Source of the DNA: Acidobacteriaceae bacterium
GTDB lineage: Bacteria > Acidobacteriota > Terriglobia > Terriglobales > Acidobacteriaceae
Direction: 5' to 3'
Assembly: GCA_025462885.1 (NCBI GenBank)
Contig: JAOAPN010000006.1
Coordinates: 124,001-188,000, forward strand
DNA length: 64,000 nt
Below, piece by piece: positions 51,211 to 61,827 of this stretch. The position numbers were made by a program, and so were the translations under genes. Each line of letters begins with the position of its first letter. Position 1 is the first letter of the stretch. The notes beneath the pieces are model-generated. The model made no database searches, was not told where the DNA came from, and saw nothing but the letters and a program-made list of their open reading frames with translations.

Positions 51211-52119
51211 ATGCAGGAAGGAACGCGAGTCTGCGCGATTGTCGTGACCTGGCAACCTGGGCAGGAGGTTGCCGGCGAACTTGCGAGACTTCTTTCCCAG
51301 GTCGATGGGATGGTGGTTGTCGATAACGGATCGCGAGTCGAATTGCTGCAAGGAGTCCGCGAAACGAGTCGCGCGTCCGGCTTCAACTTAATCGAGTTGA
51401 AAGAGAACCTCGGTATTGCAGCGGCACAAAATATGGCAATCGCATGGGCAGAGGCGCAAGGTTTCGAGCTTGCCATCTTTTTTGACCAGGACAGTGCGGT
51501 CCCCAATAATTTTGTAAAGACAATGGTTATGTTTTATGACGAAGATTCCAGTAAGAGTACGCTTGCCATCGTAGCGCCACGGTATCGCGACAGCAGACTT
51601 GGAACGGATCTCGCGGCAGCACGAGTTGCGGACGGCGGACTTGCCCTTGCGATGTGCTCTGGAAGTCTGATTCCCTTGACGGTATTGCGTCGTATCGGAG
51701 GGTTTCAAGAGGATCTGTTTATCGACTACGTCGACTATGATTTTTCCCTCCGCGCGCGCGCCGCTGGATATATTCTGAAGGAGTGCAGCGCGGCTGTTCT
51801 ATTGCATGCGCCGGCAGACCCGCAACGTCGGATGCTCTTTTCGCTACTGCCTGTTACGACCGCGAATTACAGCGCGTCTCGACGGTATTATCTCGCCCGA
51901 AACCTGATCTGGATGGTGCGTCACTATAGCTTTCGTTTTCCCGCGATCTGTCTTTGGTTTGGACTCAATTTTTTGAAAGATAGTATCAAGATCGTGCTGG
52001 TCGAAGACAGCGCCCTAGAGAAGTCGCTCGCCTCGATGCGAGGGGTTGCGGACGGACTGCGAGGGAAGATGGGGCGGGCTTCCGGAGACGTCCGGGCAGC
52101 TCGCGGGAGGGCCTTTTGA
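51211..52119 (+). CDS. Glycosyltransferase family 2 (rhamnosyltransferase-like)
   Basis: VDNGSRVELLQ, ENLGIAAAQNMAIAWAEAQGFELAIFFDQDSAVP, LFIDYVDYDFSLRARAAGY. Confidence 0.85.
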   Translation: MQEGTRVCAIVVTWQPGQEVAGELARLLSQVDGMVVVDNGSRVELLQGVRETSRASGFNLIELKENLGIAAAQNMAIAWAEAQGFELAIFFDQDSAVPNNFVKTMVMFYDEDSSKSTLAIVAPRYRDSRLGTDLAAARVADGGLALAMCSGSLIPLTVLRRIGGFQEDLFIDYVDYDFSLRARAAGYILKECSAAVLLHAPADPQRRMLFSLLPVTTANYSASRRYYLARNLIWMVRHYSFRFPAICLWFGLNFLKDSIKIVLVEDSALEKSLASMRGVADGLRGKMGRASGDVRAARGRAF

Positions 52120-53318
52120 AGATAATGCTCCTGTCGTCACTCTACCCGCCGCTCGGACGAGGCGGTGCAGAGAAGGCCGCGTCCCTGCTGGCCGAGGCGC
52201 TCGTGAAGGCCGGCCATGAGGTCAGCGTCATATCGTTTCAGTCTGGAAAAGACGCATCGGTAGAGCACCGGAACGGAGTCCGCGTTCATCGCATCCCGAT
52301 GGACAGTATGTACTGGCCCTTCGGGTGCGTTGAAAAAGAGCATCCCCTCATGCGGCTCCTGTGGCACGCGATCGATATCTGGAATTGGCGCAGCGCACGA
52401 CGGGTCGGCCGCATCCTCGATCTCGAAAAGCCTGACGTAGTGCACTCACACGTGATCGCAGGCTTCTCGGTCGCGGCATGGCGCGAGGTGCGAAAAAGAA
52501 AGATCCGGCTCGTCCACACGCTGCATGACTACTACATGCTTTGCGTGAGGTCGTCGCTCTTTCGGGATGGGCGCATCTGCGAGAGACGCTGTGGCACATG
52601 CACGGTGATGACGCAGGCTCGCAAGATGGCTTCGCAGAAGGTCGACCCGGTCGTCTCCGTGAGCCAATTTGTTCTGAAGCAGCATCAAGGATTCGGGTAC
52701 TTCAAGCAGGTACCGAGCTCAGTGGTATTCAACGTCATGGATGACTCTGGCGCTATGCTGTCTGAGCGCACGCGAACAGCGGAGGATGCGTTGATCTTTG
52801 GGTATATCGGCAAGATCGAGGAGCCTAAGGGGATCGAAGTTGTGCTCACGGCGACGCGGAGTTTGCCAGGGAACGATTGACGGCTGAGGATAGCCGGGGT
52901 TGGACTTCGGGACTACGTGGAACAGTTGAAAGCGCGATTTCCGGACCCAAGGATCGATTGGCTCGGTCTCACGGAATCAAGGGACTTTTATCAATCGATC
53001 GATGTGTCGATCGTGCCGTCCCTCTGGTTCGACCCGCTTCCGTATGTCACGATCGAGAGCCTTTTTGCTGGGAAGAGTCTTATCTGCGCTCGCTCGGGCG
53101 GGATCCCGGAGATAGCAGCACTGGGGAAGGTTGTCGAAGTATTTCCGGCCGGGGATACAACAGCGCTGGCGGCAATCATGGGGCGAGCTATAGAAGAGAA
53201 GACGAGGTGGCGACAGGGGGGATTTCTCAATCCGCAGAGTGCGCTTCTTTTTGCTGACTCGACGGTAGCGGCTTCGTATGAGACGAGCTATTGCTGCGGA
53301 CCGAATGGCGCTGCGTGA
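52116..53318 (+). pseudogene. Glycosyltransferase family 4, split by in-frame TGA (52878-52880)
   Basis: N-terminal LSSLYPPLGRGGAEKAASLLAEAL ... LPGND*; same frame resumes RLRIAGVGLRDYVEQLKARFPDPRIDWLGL ... VPSLWFDPLPYVTIESLFAGKSLICARSGGIPEI. Confidence 0.83.
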
Positions 53319-53463
53319 CATTGCATCCCCATCTGGATTTGACTATCGTGAAGAGCGTGACAGGTGGAACAATCAAGGTCCTTGCAATATGTCCCTCTTT
53401 CTCTGAGCCCGAACTGCGCTCTCGACAGATGCACAGTGCGTCGAGTAGAGGGTGGTTTGCTGC

Positions 53464-54557
53464 ATGAAGACCTTCACCGCAGATCTGCGGATGTATCGGC
53501 ATTCGGGTATCGGACGTTACCTGCGGAACATCTTCCCCTTGCTGCTGCCGCAGCTTCAGGCGGACCGGGTGCGTGTCCTGGGCGAGCGGCCCTCTTCCAG
53601 AATGCTGGATGGCTCGGCGATCCGAGGGTTGAGGTCGTGCACAGTGAGGCGGCCGTTTACAGCATCGGGGAACAGACGCTGGGTCTTCGGGAAGCTTTTA
53701 GCGGAAGTGACCTGCTGTGGATCCCTCACTTCAACGCGCCCTTCCTTTATCCAGGACGGATACTGCTGACGATCCACGACATCGCTCCCCTCGCCATGCC
53801 GGAAATATTGGGCAATACGGTCAAGCGGCGCTACGCCAAGGTTCTGATTGAACGTGCCGTGCAGCGGGCGGTGGCGATCCTTGCAGACTCCGAGTTCACC
53901 GCGTCCGAGTTGCAAGATCGTCTGCATGTGAAAGCGGAAAAGATTACGGTCTCTTATCCCGGAATCGAAGCCTCATGGCCAGAGGCCGGGACCGCCCACG
54001 TTGAGGAGGACGGCAAGCCCTATCTTCTATATGTAGGCAACGTGAAGCCGAACAAGAATCTCAGTCTTCTCTTGCGGGCGTTTGCCCGTGCCGCGAAGGA
54101 TATTCCGTACCGGCTCCTTCTGGTGGGACGCCTCAAAGGTCTTGGCACCGGAGACGAGGGAGTGGTTCGGATGGCCGAGGCAATGGGAGACCGGGTTCGG
54201 TTTGCCGGGGCGGTCTCGGATGCGCAGTTGATCTCCATGTATGCGGGAGCCAGCGCATTTGTGCTCCCATCCCTCTATGAAGGGTTTGGTCTGCCCGTCC
54301 TGGAGGCGATGCGACTGGGGTGTCCCGTACTGTGTTCGACTGCGGCTTCGTTGCCGGAAGTGGCCGGAGATGCTGCAATGTACTTCGACCCCCACTCGGA
54401 GGAGCAGCTCGCCGAGTGCCTGGTCAGAATCCAGAACACTGGGATAGCGGAAGACCTCCGCCGAACTGGTCGGGACCAGGCGCGCAGGTTTAGCTTCGAG
54501 AGGTGCGCGGAACAGTCGGCGGCGCTGATGAATCGATGGATGGAGAACGGGAAATGA
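53464..54557 (+). pseudogene. Glycosyltransferase family 1/4 (group 1), frameshifted near 53575-53600
   Basis: MKTFTADLRMYRHSGIGRYLRNIFPLLLPQLQADRVRVLGE (frame 1) then LFQNAGWLGDPRVEVVHSEAAVYSIGEQ ... LPSLYEGFGLPVLEAMRLGCPV (frame 0). Confidence 0.8.
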
Positions 54558-55105
54558 AGCAACGGGCATTGTTTCTGGATCGTGACGGAGTCGTCAACGA
54601 AGAGGTCGGATACCTCCATCGCACAGAGGATGTGCGATTTGTCGACGGAGTTTTCTCCCTGTGCAGGACTGCGGCGGGGCTTGGCTACCGGTTGGTCATC
54701 GTGACCAATCAGGCCGGAATCGCGCGCGGTTATTACACCGAGGAGGCGTTCCAGGAACTGATGGCCTGGATGCGCGAGCAAGCCAGAAAGCACGGAGTGG
54801 AGTGGGATGCGATCTATCACTGTCCGTACCATCCAGAGCACGGTATCGGACACTACAAACAGGAGCACGAAGATCGAAAACCTGGTATTGGGATGCTGCT
54901 GCGTGGCCAGAAGGCGTTTGGCCTGGACCTGACGCAGTGCGTGATGGTTGGCGATCGATGTACAGATATAGTGGCCGCGAATGCGGCAGGCCTGCGGCAG
55001 GCCTTTCTCGTTGATGGCACGGAGGATAGTGCTGCTTGCGCTGGTTCCTTTATTCCCGTTTCGGGACTGCGCGACGTTGAGTCCTGGTTGGTAGAGAAGG
55101 GATAA
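54554..55105 (+). CDS. HAD family phosphatase, GmhB-like (heptose-1,7-bisphosphate 7-phosphatase)
   Basis: MKQRALFLDRDGVVNEEVGYLHRTEDVRFVDGV; VTNQAGIARGYYTEEAF; VGDRCTDI. Confidence 0.85.
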   Translation: MKQRALFLDRDGVVNEEVGYLHRTEDVRFVDGVFSLCRTAAGLGYRLVIVTNQAGIARGYYTEEAFQELMAWMREQARKHGVEWDAIYHCPYHPEHGIGHYKQEHEDRKPGIGMLLRGQKAFGLDLTQCVMVGDRCTDIVAANAAGLRQAFLVDGTEDSAACAGSFIPVSGLRDVESWLVEKG

Positions 55106-55627
55106 GCATCCGAATAAGCACTGGGCCAGGGCCTTAGCGCAGGATAAATTCTGCTCATGGCCTTCTTTTGCACGACTGTGTACGACATTTCGGGTTTTTG
55201 GCAATATCGCTTGTCAAACGCCACGTTTTTGGCTACTGTGAGCACACTTGCTTTACTTGAAGTTCTTCAATTGCAATAAGATGTACCCACTTGGTATAGT
55301 GAGTCTAAAGTTTAGGACTTTGCTAGATCCGGGGTGCCCGTTAGTAAACTGAATTGACTGAGCCATTGGCATTGCTCCTTCCGCCTTATGAATGCACTGA
55401 CGGTTCGATGACTGCTTTTCTCTACTCCCCTGCTAATAGATGATGAAGCGTAAGGTGGATAAGCAAGATTCGAGTAACGGCCCTTCAGAAGTTGTGGCCG
55501 TTTCGTGACGATGCGGGGCTGCGAGGCGGAGTGATACTAATAACTGCGAGACCATTCAAGCAAGATAACCGGCATGGCATACACGGAACGTTGCCTCTCA
55601 GGGGCTGCGCCATGCAAAGACAGGACT

Positions 55628-56371
55628 ATGATCTTGGCTGAATATCAATCTCCTGAGTCGCAGATAGCGACCGCTGAGGGCTCATTCCCCTACACAGGAA
55701 CGACCCGCCAGTCTTATTCCAGATCCTACCGTTCCAATCGCATCCCGGCGAAGCTCATTCGGTATCGCATCGTAAAGCGATGTCTGGATATATCCCTGGT
55801 GGTGGCGATGACGCCGGTCTTATTTCCCCTCCTGATCGTTATTGCAGCGATTGTAAAGTTCAATTCCCCTGGACCGGTCTTCTACTCGCATCGGCGAATT
55901 CGCCGCAACGGCGAGTTCTTCTCGATGTGGAAGTTCCGCACCATGTGTCAAAACTCGGCAGAAGTACTGGATCAACATCTGTCCAGGCATCCCGAGGCAC
56001 GGGCGGAGTGGAATAAGTCTCACAAGCTCAAGAAGGATCCCAGGGTTACTCCGATGGGGTCGTTTCTGCGTCGGTACAGTCTCGACGAGTTGCCGCAGAT
56101 GTGGAATGTGTTATCCGGACAGATGAGCCTGGTAGGGCCTCGTCCCATCGTGGCGGCAGAAGTGGAAAAGTATGGCGATTGCTTCGGATGCTATTGCCGC
56201 GTGAAACCGGGTCTTACGGGGCTGTGGCAGGTCTCGGGCAGGAGCACCTTGAGCTACGACGAGCGCGTTGCATTGGACTGCGAGTATGTAGAGCGCTGGT
56301 CGTTGAGCAGGGATTTCGTGATCCTACTTAAGACTTTTATGTCGGTCGTCAACCCGGAAGGCGCCTTCTAG
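55628..56371 (+). CDS. Sugar transferase (undecaprenyl-phosphate phosphoglycosyltransferase, WcaJ/WbaP C-terminal type)
   Basis: [82 protein letters not shown]. Confidence 0.9.
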   Translation: MILAEYQSPESQIATAEGSFPYTGTTRQSYSRSYRSNRIPAKLIRYRIVKRCLDISLVVAMTPVLFPLLIVIAAIVKFNSPGPVFYSHRRIRRNGEFFSMWKFRTMCQNSAEVLDQHLSRHPEARAEWNKSHKLKKDPRVTPMGSFLRRYSLDELPQMWNVLSGQMSLVGPRPIVAAEVEKYGDCFGCYCRVKPGLTGLWQVSGRSTLSYDERVALDCEYVERWSLSRDFVILLKTFMSVVNPEGAF

Positions 56372-56417
56372 CCCATGCCTCAGTCGTATATTCGACATAT
56401 CTGGTTAGAATAACTGC

Positions 56418-57546
56418 ATGCAACGAGGCAGCCTAGCGAACAGGCAGATGGATTTCAGGCTTGGAATTCCATTGCTGAACACTTTGGCGACGTTCCGGCG
56501 GAGACGTGCGTGGCCCACTGCCATTCGCCGGGTGGGCGTAATGTGTTCTCCGGCTTTGGGAGACACCCTTCTCTTTTCGGGTGCGCTGCAGGACGTCCGC
56601 CGTCACTTTCCGGAAGCTGAGATCGTTCATTTCTGCATGAGCCAGAACCTTGCCGCCGCCGAGTTGATTCCCGGGGCTGACCGGCGCGTCGTGATCGTGT
56701 TGACCAAGCTGGGCGCGACGATTCGCCAGTTGCGAGCCGAGCGGCTGGATGTCCTGCTGGACTTCACCTCGTGGCAGCGTCTGACAGCGTTTTACAGCAT
56801 GATGGCGGGAGCTCAATTTTGTGCGGGCTTCAAGACCCCGGGACAGTACCGGTCGCGCGGATATGACCTCGCAATTCAGCATCGAGACGATCGGCACGAG
56901 GTGGAGAACTTTCGAGAGCTGCTACGAGGGTTGGGGATCGAAGTTGGATCCACGCCGCAGGCAGTCGTCCCGGACGGAGCCAGGCCGCTGGCGCACGAGC
57001 GGGATGTGGTGGTACTTCACCTTTGGCTTCCGGTGTTCGGAGCTGGCTGCGCGAGTGGCCGGAGGAGCGCTGGATCGCGTTGGCACATCGCATCGGCCGG
57101 GAGGAGACGCTGTTCGCCATCACAGCTCATCCGAGGATATGTGGAGAGCTCAGCCGTTCGTTCGCAGGATGGAGGAGGCTGGACTCAGGGCCGAAACATT
57201 CGCGGGTACTGACGGCTTTGTGAGTCTCGCACGCATGCTGGCGGGAGCTCGGGTGCTGGTGAGCGTCAATACGGGCATTATGCATTTGGGAGCGATCCTT
57301 GGAACTCCGACCGTTTCGATCAATGGACCGAATCGGAATGGACGCTGGGGACCCGTCGGGCCGCTGGCTGTGGGAGTGGAAGCGCCGGGAGAAGGGTGTG
57401 GATATTTGCACCTGGGATTCAACTTCGATGGGCAGGCGACAGACTGTATGAACCGGATTACGGTGGAGATGGTAGAAGCGGCGGCGGCGCAGGTGTCGAC
57501 TGTACCGCAGGTGACGGTGGTGGATGCTGACCTCCAGATAAATTGA
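56418..57546 (+). pseudogene. Glycosyltransferase family 9 (heptosyltransferase-like), two frameshifts
   Basis: Frame 0 SPALGDTLLFSGALQDVRRHFPEAEIVHF; frame 2 ASGVRSWLREWPEERWIALAHRIGREETLFAITAHP; frame 1 SEDMWRAQPFVRRMEEAGLRAETFAG...VNTGIMHLGAILGTPTVSINGP. Confidence 0.82.
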
Positions 57547-57577
57547 GCCATAAAGCCATACGTAGTTCGGAGGTCTG

Positions 57578-57910
57578 ATGGAAGGAATGCGTGGCATGTT
57601 GCGCGGAGTGCTGGGGCGAAGCCTGCGGGCGATGCCCGAGGAGGACCGCCTGGCTGCGGCGTGGCCGGTAGCGTGTGGGTCGGCGATGGCGGGCCATGGA
57701 GAGGTCAGTGGGTATGACGGTGGGTTGGTCCGGATCGTCGTAACCGATAAAGCGTGGCTGCAGCAGATGCAGTCGATGAGCGGCGTGCTGCAGCGGGAGT
57801 TGGGCAAGATCGCGAGCGTGGCGGTGACCGGGATACACTTTGAGGTGAAGGGTACGCGTCGGGAGGATCCAATGCCCCGGCGGTCCGACGCCCCCACGAT
57901 TCGACGGTAA
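57578..57910 (+). CDS. DUF721/DciA-like protein
   Basis: LRAMPEEDRLAAAWPVACGSAMAGHGEV...LVRIVVTDKAWLQQMQSMSGVLQREL. Confidence 0.75.
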   Translation: MEGMRGMLRGVLGRSLRAMPEEDRLAAAWPVACGSAMAGHGEVSGYDGGLVRIVVTDKAWLQQMQSMSGVLQRELGKIASVAVTGIHFEVKGTRREDPMPRRSDAPTIRR

Positions 57911-57924
57911 AGAGGTAGAGGCTG

Positions 57925-58251
57925 ATGAGTTCGAGTGCAGGTGTATCACTGGACGATGTGAAGCGGGTTGCGGAGTTGGCGAACCTGGAGTTGACCGCTG
58001 AAGAAGAGCCACGGATGCAGCGGGATCTGAACGCCATCCTGGGGCATATCGCCGAGTTGAATGAGCTGGATACGACTGGCGTTCCGGCGATGGCGCAGGT
58101 CGGCGAGATCCTGGGGCTGCTGACGCAGGAGAACGGCGAAGCTCTGCGCGTCGATGCGATTCGGCCTTCGGTGGATCGCATGGCGGTGATGGCTTCGGCC
58201 CCGGAGACGGATGGCCGCTTCTTCAAGGTTCCCAAGGTGATTGAGCGTTAA
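57925..58251 (+). CDS. gatC: Asp-tRNA(Asn)/Glu-tRNA(Gln) amidotransferase subunit GatC
   Basis: LDDVKRVAELANLELTAEEEPRMQRDLNAILGHIAELNELDTTGV. Confidence 0.93.
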   Translation: MSSSAGVSLDDVKRVAELANLELTAEEEPRMQRDLNAILGHIAELNELDTTGVPAMAQVGEILGLLTQENGEALRVDAIRPSVDRMAVMASAPETDGRFFKVPKVIER

Positions 58252-58275
58252 GAACAGTTGGTAGTTATGAGTTGA

Positions 58276-59772
58276 TTGTTGGTAGCGAATGGTTGGGTTA
58301 GGAGATTTGGTTTGGAATTGTTGACGATTGATTCGGTTCGGACGGCGGTTACGGGTGGCACGAAGACGGCGGTTGCGTTTGCGGAGGAGCACTTTGCGCG
58401 GATCGTGGCAGAGGACGGCCCGGCGGGTCCGGACAGTCCAGATGCCAAGGGCATCAATAGCTATCTGACGTTGAGCCGCGAGCGGGCGCTGGCGCAGGCG
58501 GCGAAGGTCGATGCTGCGGTCGCGGCGGGCGAGACGCTTGGGCCGCTGGCCGGGGTTCCGATCGGGATCAAGGACGTGCTGACGATGGTCGGCTCGGCAG
58601 CAACGGCCGGATCGCGGATTCTCGAGGGCTATCGTCCTCCGTACGATGCGACGGCGGTGGCCAAGCTGGAGGCTGCCGGCGCGGTGCTGCTTGGCAAGCT
58701 GAACTGCGACGAGTTTGCGATGGGCAGCTCGAACGAGAACTCGGCCTACGGGCTGGTGCGGAATCCCCGGGCGCTGGATCGCGTTCCGGGCGGATCGAGC
58801 GGTGGCTCGGCGGCGGCGGTTGCGGCAGACTTCGCGGTCGCGACGCTGGGTACGGATACGGGCGGATCGATTCGTCAGCCGGCGGCGTTCTGCGGTGTGG
58901 TCGGTGTGCTGCCGACGTACGGCCGCGTGAGCCGCTATGGGCTGATTGCGTTTGCGTCCTCGCTCGACCGAGTTGGGCCGTTTACACGAACGGTGAAGGA
59001 TGCGGCGACCATGCTGGAGGTTCTCGCCGGCAAGGATGAGCGCGATGCGACCTCGTCCGACAAGGCCGTCGGAAGCTACGTCAGCGACCTGGAGAAGCCG
59101 GTTGCGGGACTACGGGTAGGAGTTCCGGCGGAGTACTTCGGCGAAGGGCTGGACTCGGAGATCCGGGCGGCGATCGAGCGGGTTCTGGATGGGCTGCGTG
59201 CTTTGGGATGCGTGGTGCAGCCGGTGAGTCTGCCGCACACCAAATACGCGGTTCCGACGTATTACGTGATCGCGACGGCAGAGGCTTCTTCGAACCTTTC
59301 GCGGTTCGACGGCGTCCGTTTCGGGCTGCGTGCCGAGGAGGCGAATACGCTTTCGGCGATGTATCGCAGGACGCGCGATGCGGGTTTTGGCCCGGAGGTA
59401 AAGCGGCGCATCCTGCTGGGAACGTATGCGCTTTCTGCCGGGTACTATGACGCGTATTACAAGAAGGCACAGCAAGTTCGTACGCTGCTGACGCGGGACT
59501 TCCTGACGGCGTTCGAGCAGGTGGATGTGATCGTCTCACCAGTCACGCCGACGCCGGCGTTCAAGCTGGGCGAGAAGACCGACGATCCGGTGAAGATGTA
59601 CCTCGAAGACATCTACTCGGTCGCGGCCAGCCTGGCGGGGATCTGCGGCGTAAGCGTGCCGTGCGGGAATACCAAGGATGGCCTGCCGATCGGAGTGCAG
59701 ATTATGGGCAAGCACTTCGACGAGGGCACCATGCTGCGGGTCGCGGCTGTGGTGGAGGATCTGGAGTTCTAG
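58276..59772 (+). CDS. gatA: Asp-tRNA(Asn)/Glu-tRNA(Gln) amidotransferase subunit GatA
   Basis: [53 protein letters not shown]. Confidence 0.95.
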   Translation: MLVANGWVRRFGLELLTIDSVRTAVTGGTKTAVAFAEEHFARIVAEDGPAGPDSPDAKGINSYLTLSRERALAQAAKVDAAVAAGETLGPLAGVPIGIKDVLTMVGSAATAGSRILEGYRPPYDATAVAKLEAAGAVLLGKLNCDEFAMGSSNENSAYGLVRNPRALDRVPGGSSGGSAAAVAADFAVATLGTDTGGSIRQPAAFCGVVGVLPTYGRVSRYGLIAFASSLDRVGPFTRTVKDAATMLEVLAGKDERDATSSDKAVGSYVSDLEKPVAGLRVGVPAEYFGEGLDSEIRAAIERVLDGLRALGCVVQPVSLPHTKYAVPTYYVIATAEASSNLSRFDGVRFGLRAEEANTLSAMYRRTRDAGFGPEVKRRILLGTYALSAGYYDAYYKKAQQVRTLLTRDFLTAFEQVDVIVSPVTPTPAFKLGEKTDDPVKMYLEDIYSVAASLAGICGVSVPCGNTKDGLPIGVQIMGKHFDEGTMLRVAAVVEDLEF

Positions 59773-59817
59773 GCCGCTCCCCCTGTTTTACGCAGGAATA
59801 CTGCTCTAAGCTCTCTC

Positions 59818-60711
59818 TTACTTCGGCATCGGAATCGACACTGCCTTGCCGGCGCCGCGTTCGGCGATCCAGATCGTGTCGCCCGCCGGCTCCACTGCGG
59901 TTGGGGTCTTGAGTCCCTCCTTGAGTACCGTAACGCTAGCCTTATCGCCAGTGACGGTAAGAATGGTGATCTTGCCGCTGCCATTTTCAGCAACGAGTAG
60001 CTTGCCATTGACTGCGCGCATACCATCCGGCCCCTTGACCGGCTGATCCATCCAGATATCGACAGGCTGCCCCGGCTTTCCGGCGGCGTCCACCGGGATG
60101 CGGTAGAGCTTGTTGAAGATCACGTTGTTCACATAGAGTGTGCCATCCAGAAAAGTGATGCCATCGACGCCCATCAGCGTCCGGTGCTCCAGGTAAAGTT
60201 CCGCTGTCGAGGCACCAGCCGGCAGCTTGAAGATCTTGCCGTTGGCGGTATCAGTTATATAGAGCGCCTTATCCGGTCCGACCGAAAAGTCGTTGCAGGT
60301 ACTGTTTTCATCGGGCAGGCTCCAACGAAGCTTCTGGGCACCCGTGGAGAGATCAAAGCCCCTGAGCGCGGTGTGACGCTTCGCAGGCGTCGTGCCTGGC
60401 ACCGGGGTTAGCTGACACGCCCACAACATGTTGGCAGCAGCATCGGCAAGCATTCCGAAGAAGAAGGTCCCAGCACCTTCAGCGCTGGCATCAACGAACT
60501 TCTCGGGAGTGGTCGAGCCCGGACGCACCTTGTAGATGAACGGAGTGCTCGCGCTCCCGACGAACAGTACCCCGCCCGGTGCGACAGTCAAACTCTCTGG
60601 CTGGGATTTCGCATCAACGATAAGAATTTCGGTGGCGGAGGCAGCCTGTGCGACACCCGCCAATAATGCGATGCAGACGGTAAGCCGTCGTGCAGTTGAA
60701 CTTGGCATCAT
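59818..60711 (-). CDS. SMP-30/gluconolactonase-like secreted beta-propeller protein
   Basis: Signal peptide; MGVDGITFLDGTLYVNNVIFNKLYRIPVDAAGKPGQPVDIWMDQPVKGPDGMRAVNGKLLVAENGSGKI. Confidence 0.8.
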   Translation of the reverse strand: MMPSSTARRLTVCIALLAGVAQAASATEILIVDAKSQPESLTVAPGGVLFVGSASTPFIYKVRPGSTTPEKFVDASAEGAGTFFFGMLADAAANMLWACQLTPVPGTTPAKRHTALRGFDLSTGAQKLRWSLPDENSTCNDFSVGPDKALYITDTANGKIFKLPAGASTAELYLEHRTLMGVDGITFLDGTLYVNNVIFNKLYRIPVDAAGKPGQPVDIWMDQPVKGPDGMRAVNGKLLVAENGSGKITILTVTGDKASVTVLKEGLKTPTAVEPAGDTIWIAERGAGKAVSIPMPK

Positions 60712-60902
60712 CTCGTCACTCCTGGGTATAGTGCTTCATCGCTTGGACTTACCGATGGGGTAGTGCTTTGCACGATACCATAACCGATCAACGCAAGGCT
60801 GCAAAAGAGTAGGCATCCATTCCTGCCCACGCAGTCTTGTGGTTGGCTGTCGATATCGTGGACAGGTATCGAAGTGGTAGGATTTCTGGCATTGGAGGTG
60901 CT

Positions 60903-61784
60903 ATGGCTTTCTACTCCAGACGTAATTTTTTGAAGACGGGGCTGGCTGCGGGTGCGCTGGCAGGTTCCGGGACTCTTCCCCTTCTTGCGCAACGTCAGAC
61001 TGCTACCGATCTTGTTCCACTGGGTAAGAGTGGTGTGCGGGTGACTCGTCTGGCCTTTGGGACGGGGAGCTTTAGCGGGCAGGTGCAACGGCAGGTCGGG
61101 CAGGAGGGCTTCACCAAGCTGGTGCGTCATGCCTACGACCGGGGGATTCGTTTCTTTGAGACTGCGGAGACCTATGGTGAGATGCACAAGATGCTTGGGA
61201 TTGCGCTGCAGGGGATTCCGCGGGAGAGTTACCAGTTGATGTCGAAGGTGACGACGCGGCCGGGGGTGGATCCGCGGACGAAGTTCGATGAGCTGCGCAG
61301 GCTGGCGAAGACGGAGTACTTCGACATTATGCTGATGCACTGGCAGCACACGTCGTCGTGGCCGACGGATACGCATCGGTGGCAGGATGGGATTCTTGAG
61401 GCGGAGTCGAAGAAGGTGGTGATCGGGCGGGGGGCTTCGGTGCATGGGCTTCCGGCGCTGCGGCAGGTCCCGAGCAATCCTTGGCTGCAGGTGGCGATGA
61501 TTCGGGTGAATCATAGGGGCACACGGATGGATGCGGAAGACTACGACACGGACGGGTTGGGCAATGTCAGCGAGGTGGTGTCGCATGTCCACGCCGCCCG
61601 GAAGACGGGGATGGGTGTGATCAGCATGAAACTGGTTGGCGAAGGGACATTCAACCGGGAAGACCGGCAGAAGGCGATGCGGTTTGCGTTCAGAAATGCC
61701 GGGGTGGATTGCGTGACGGTGGGGTATAAGAACACCGGCGAGATCGATGAAGCAATTTCTAATTTGAATCTGGCGCTGGCGTAG
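60903..61784 (+). CDS. Aldo/keto reductase with putative Tat signal
   Basis: SRRNFLKTGLAAGALAGSG; VPLGKSGVRVTRLAFGTG; FFETAETYGEMHKMLGIAL. Confidence 0.85.
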   Translation: MAFYSRRNFLKTGLAAGALAGSGTLPLLAQRQTATDLVPLGKSGVRVTRLAFGTGSFSGQVQRQVGQEGFTKLVRHAYDRGIRFFETAETYGEMHKMLGIALQGIPRESYQLMSKVTTRPGVDPRTKFDELRRLAKTEYFDIMLMHWQHTSSWPTDTHRWQDGILEAESKKVVIGRGASVHGLPALRQVPSNPWLQVAMIRVNHRGTRMDAEDYDTDGLGNVSEVVSHVHAARKTGMGVISMKLVGEGTFNREDRQKAMRFAFRNAGVDCVTVGYKNTGEIDEAISNLNLALA

Positions 61785-61827
61785 TTGTCAGCCGTCAGTT
61801 CTCAGTTATCGAGCTCCAATTTTCTTG

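Noticed and set aside
55106-55573. c-di-GMP (GEMM) riboswitch upstream of the sugar transferase
   Set aside because: I looked for the GEMM core motifs and could not recognise them; only a simple hairpin is visible
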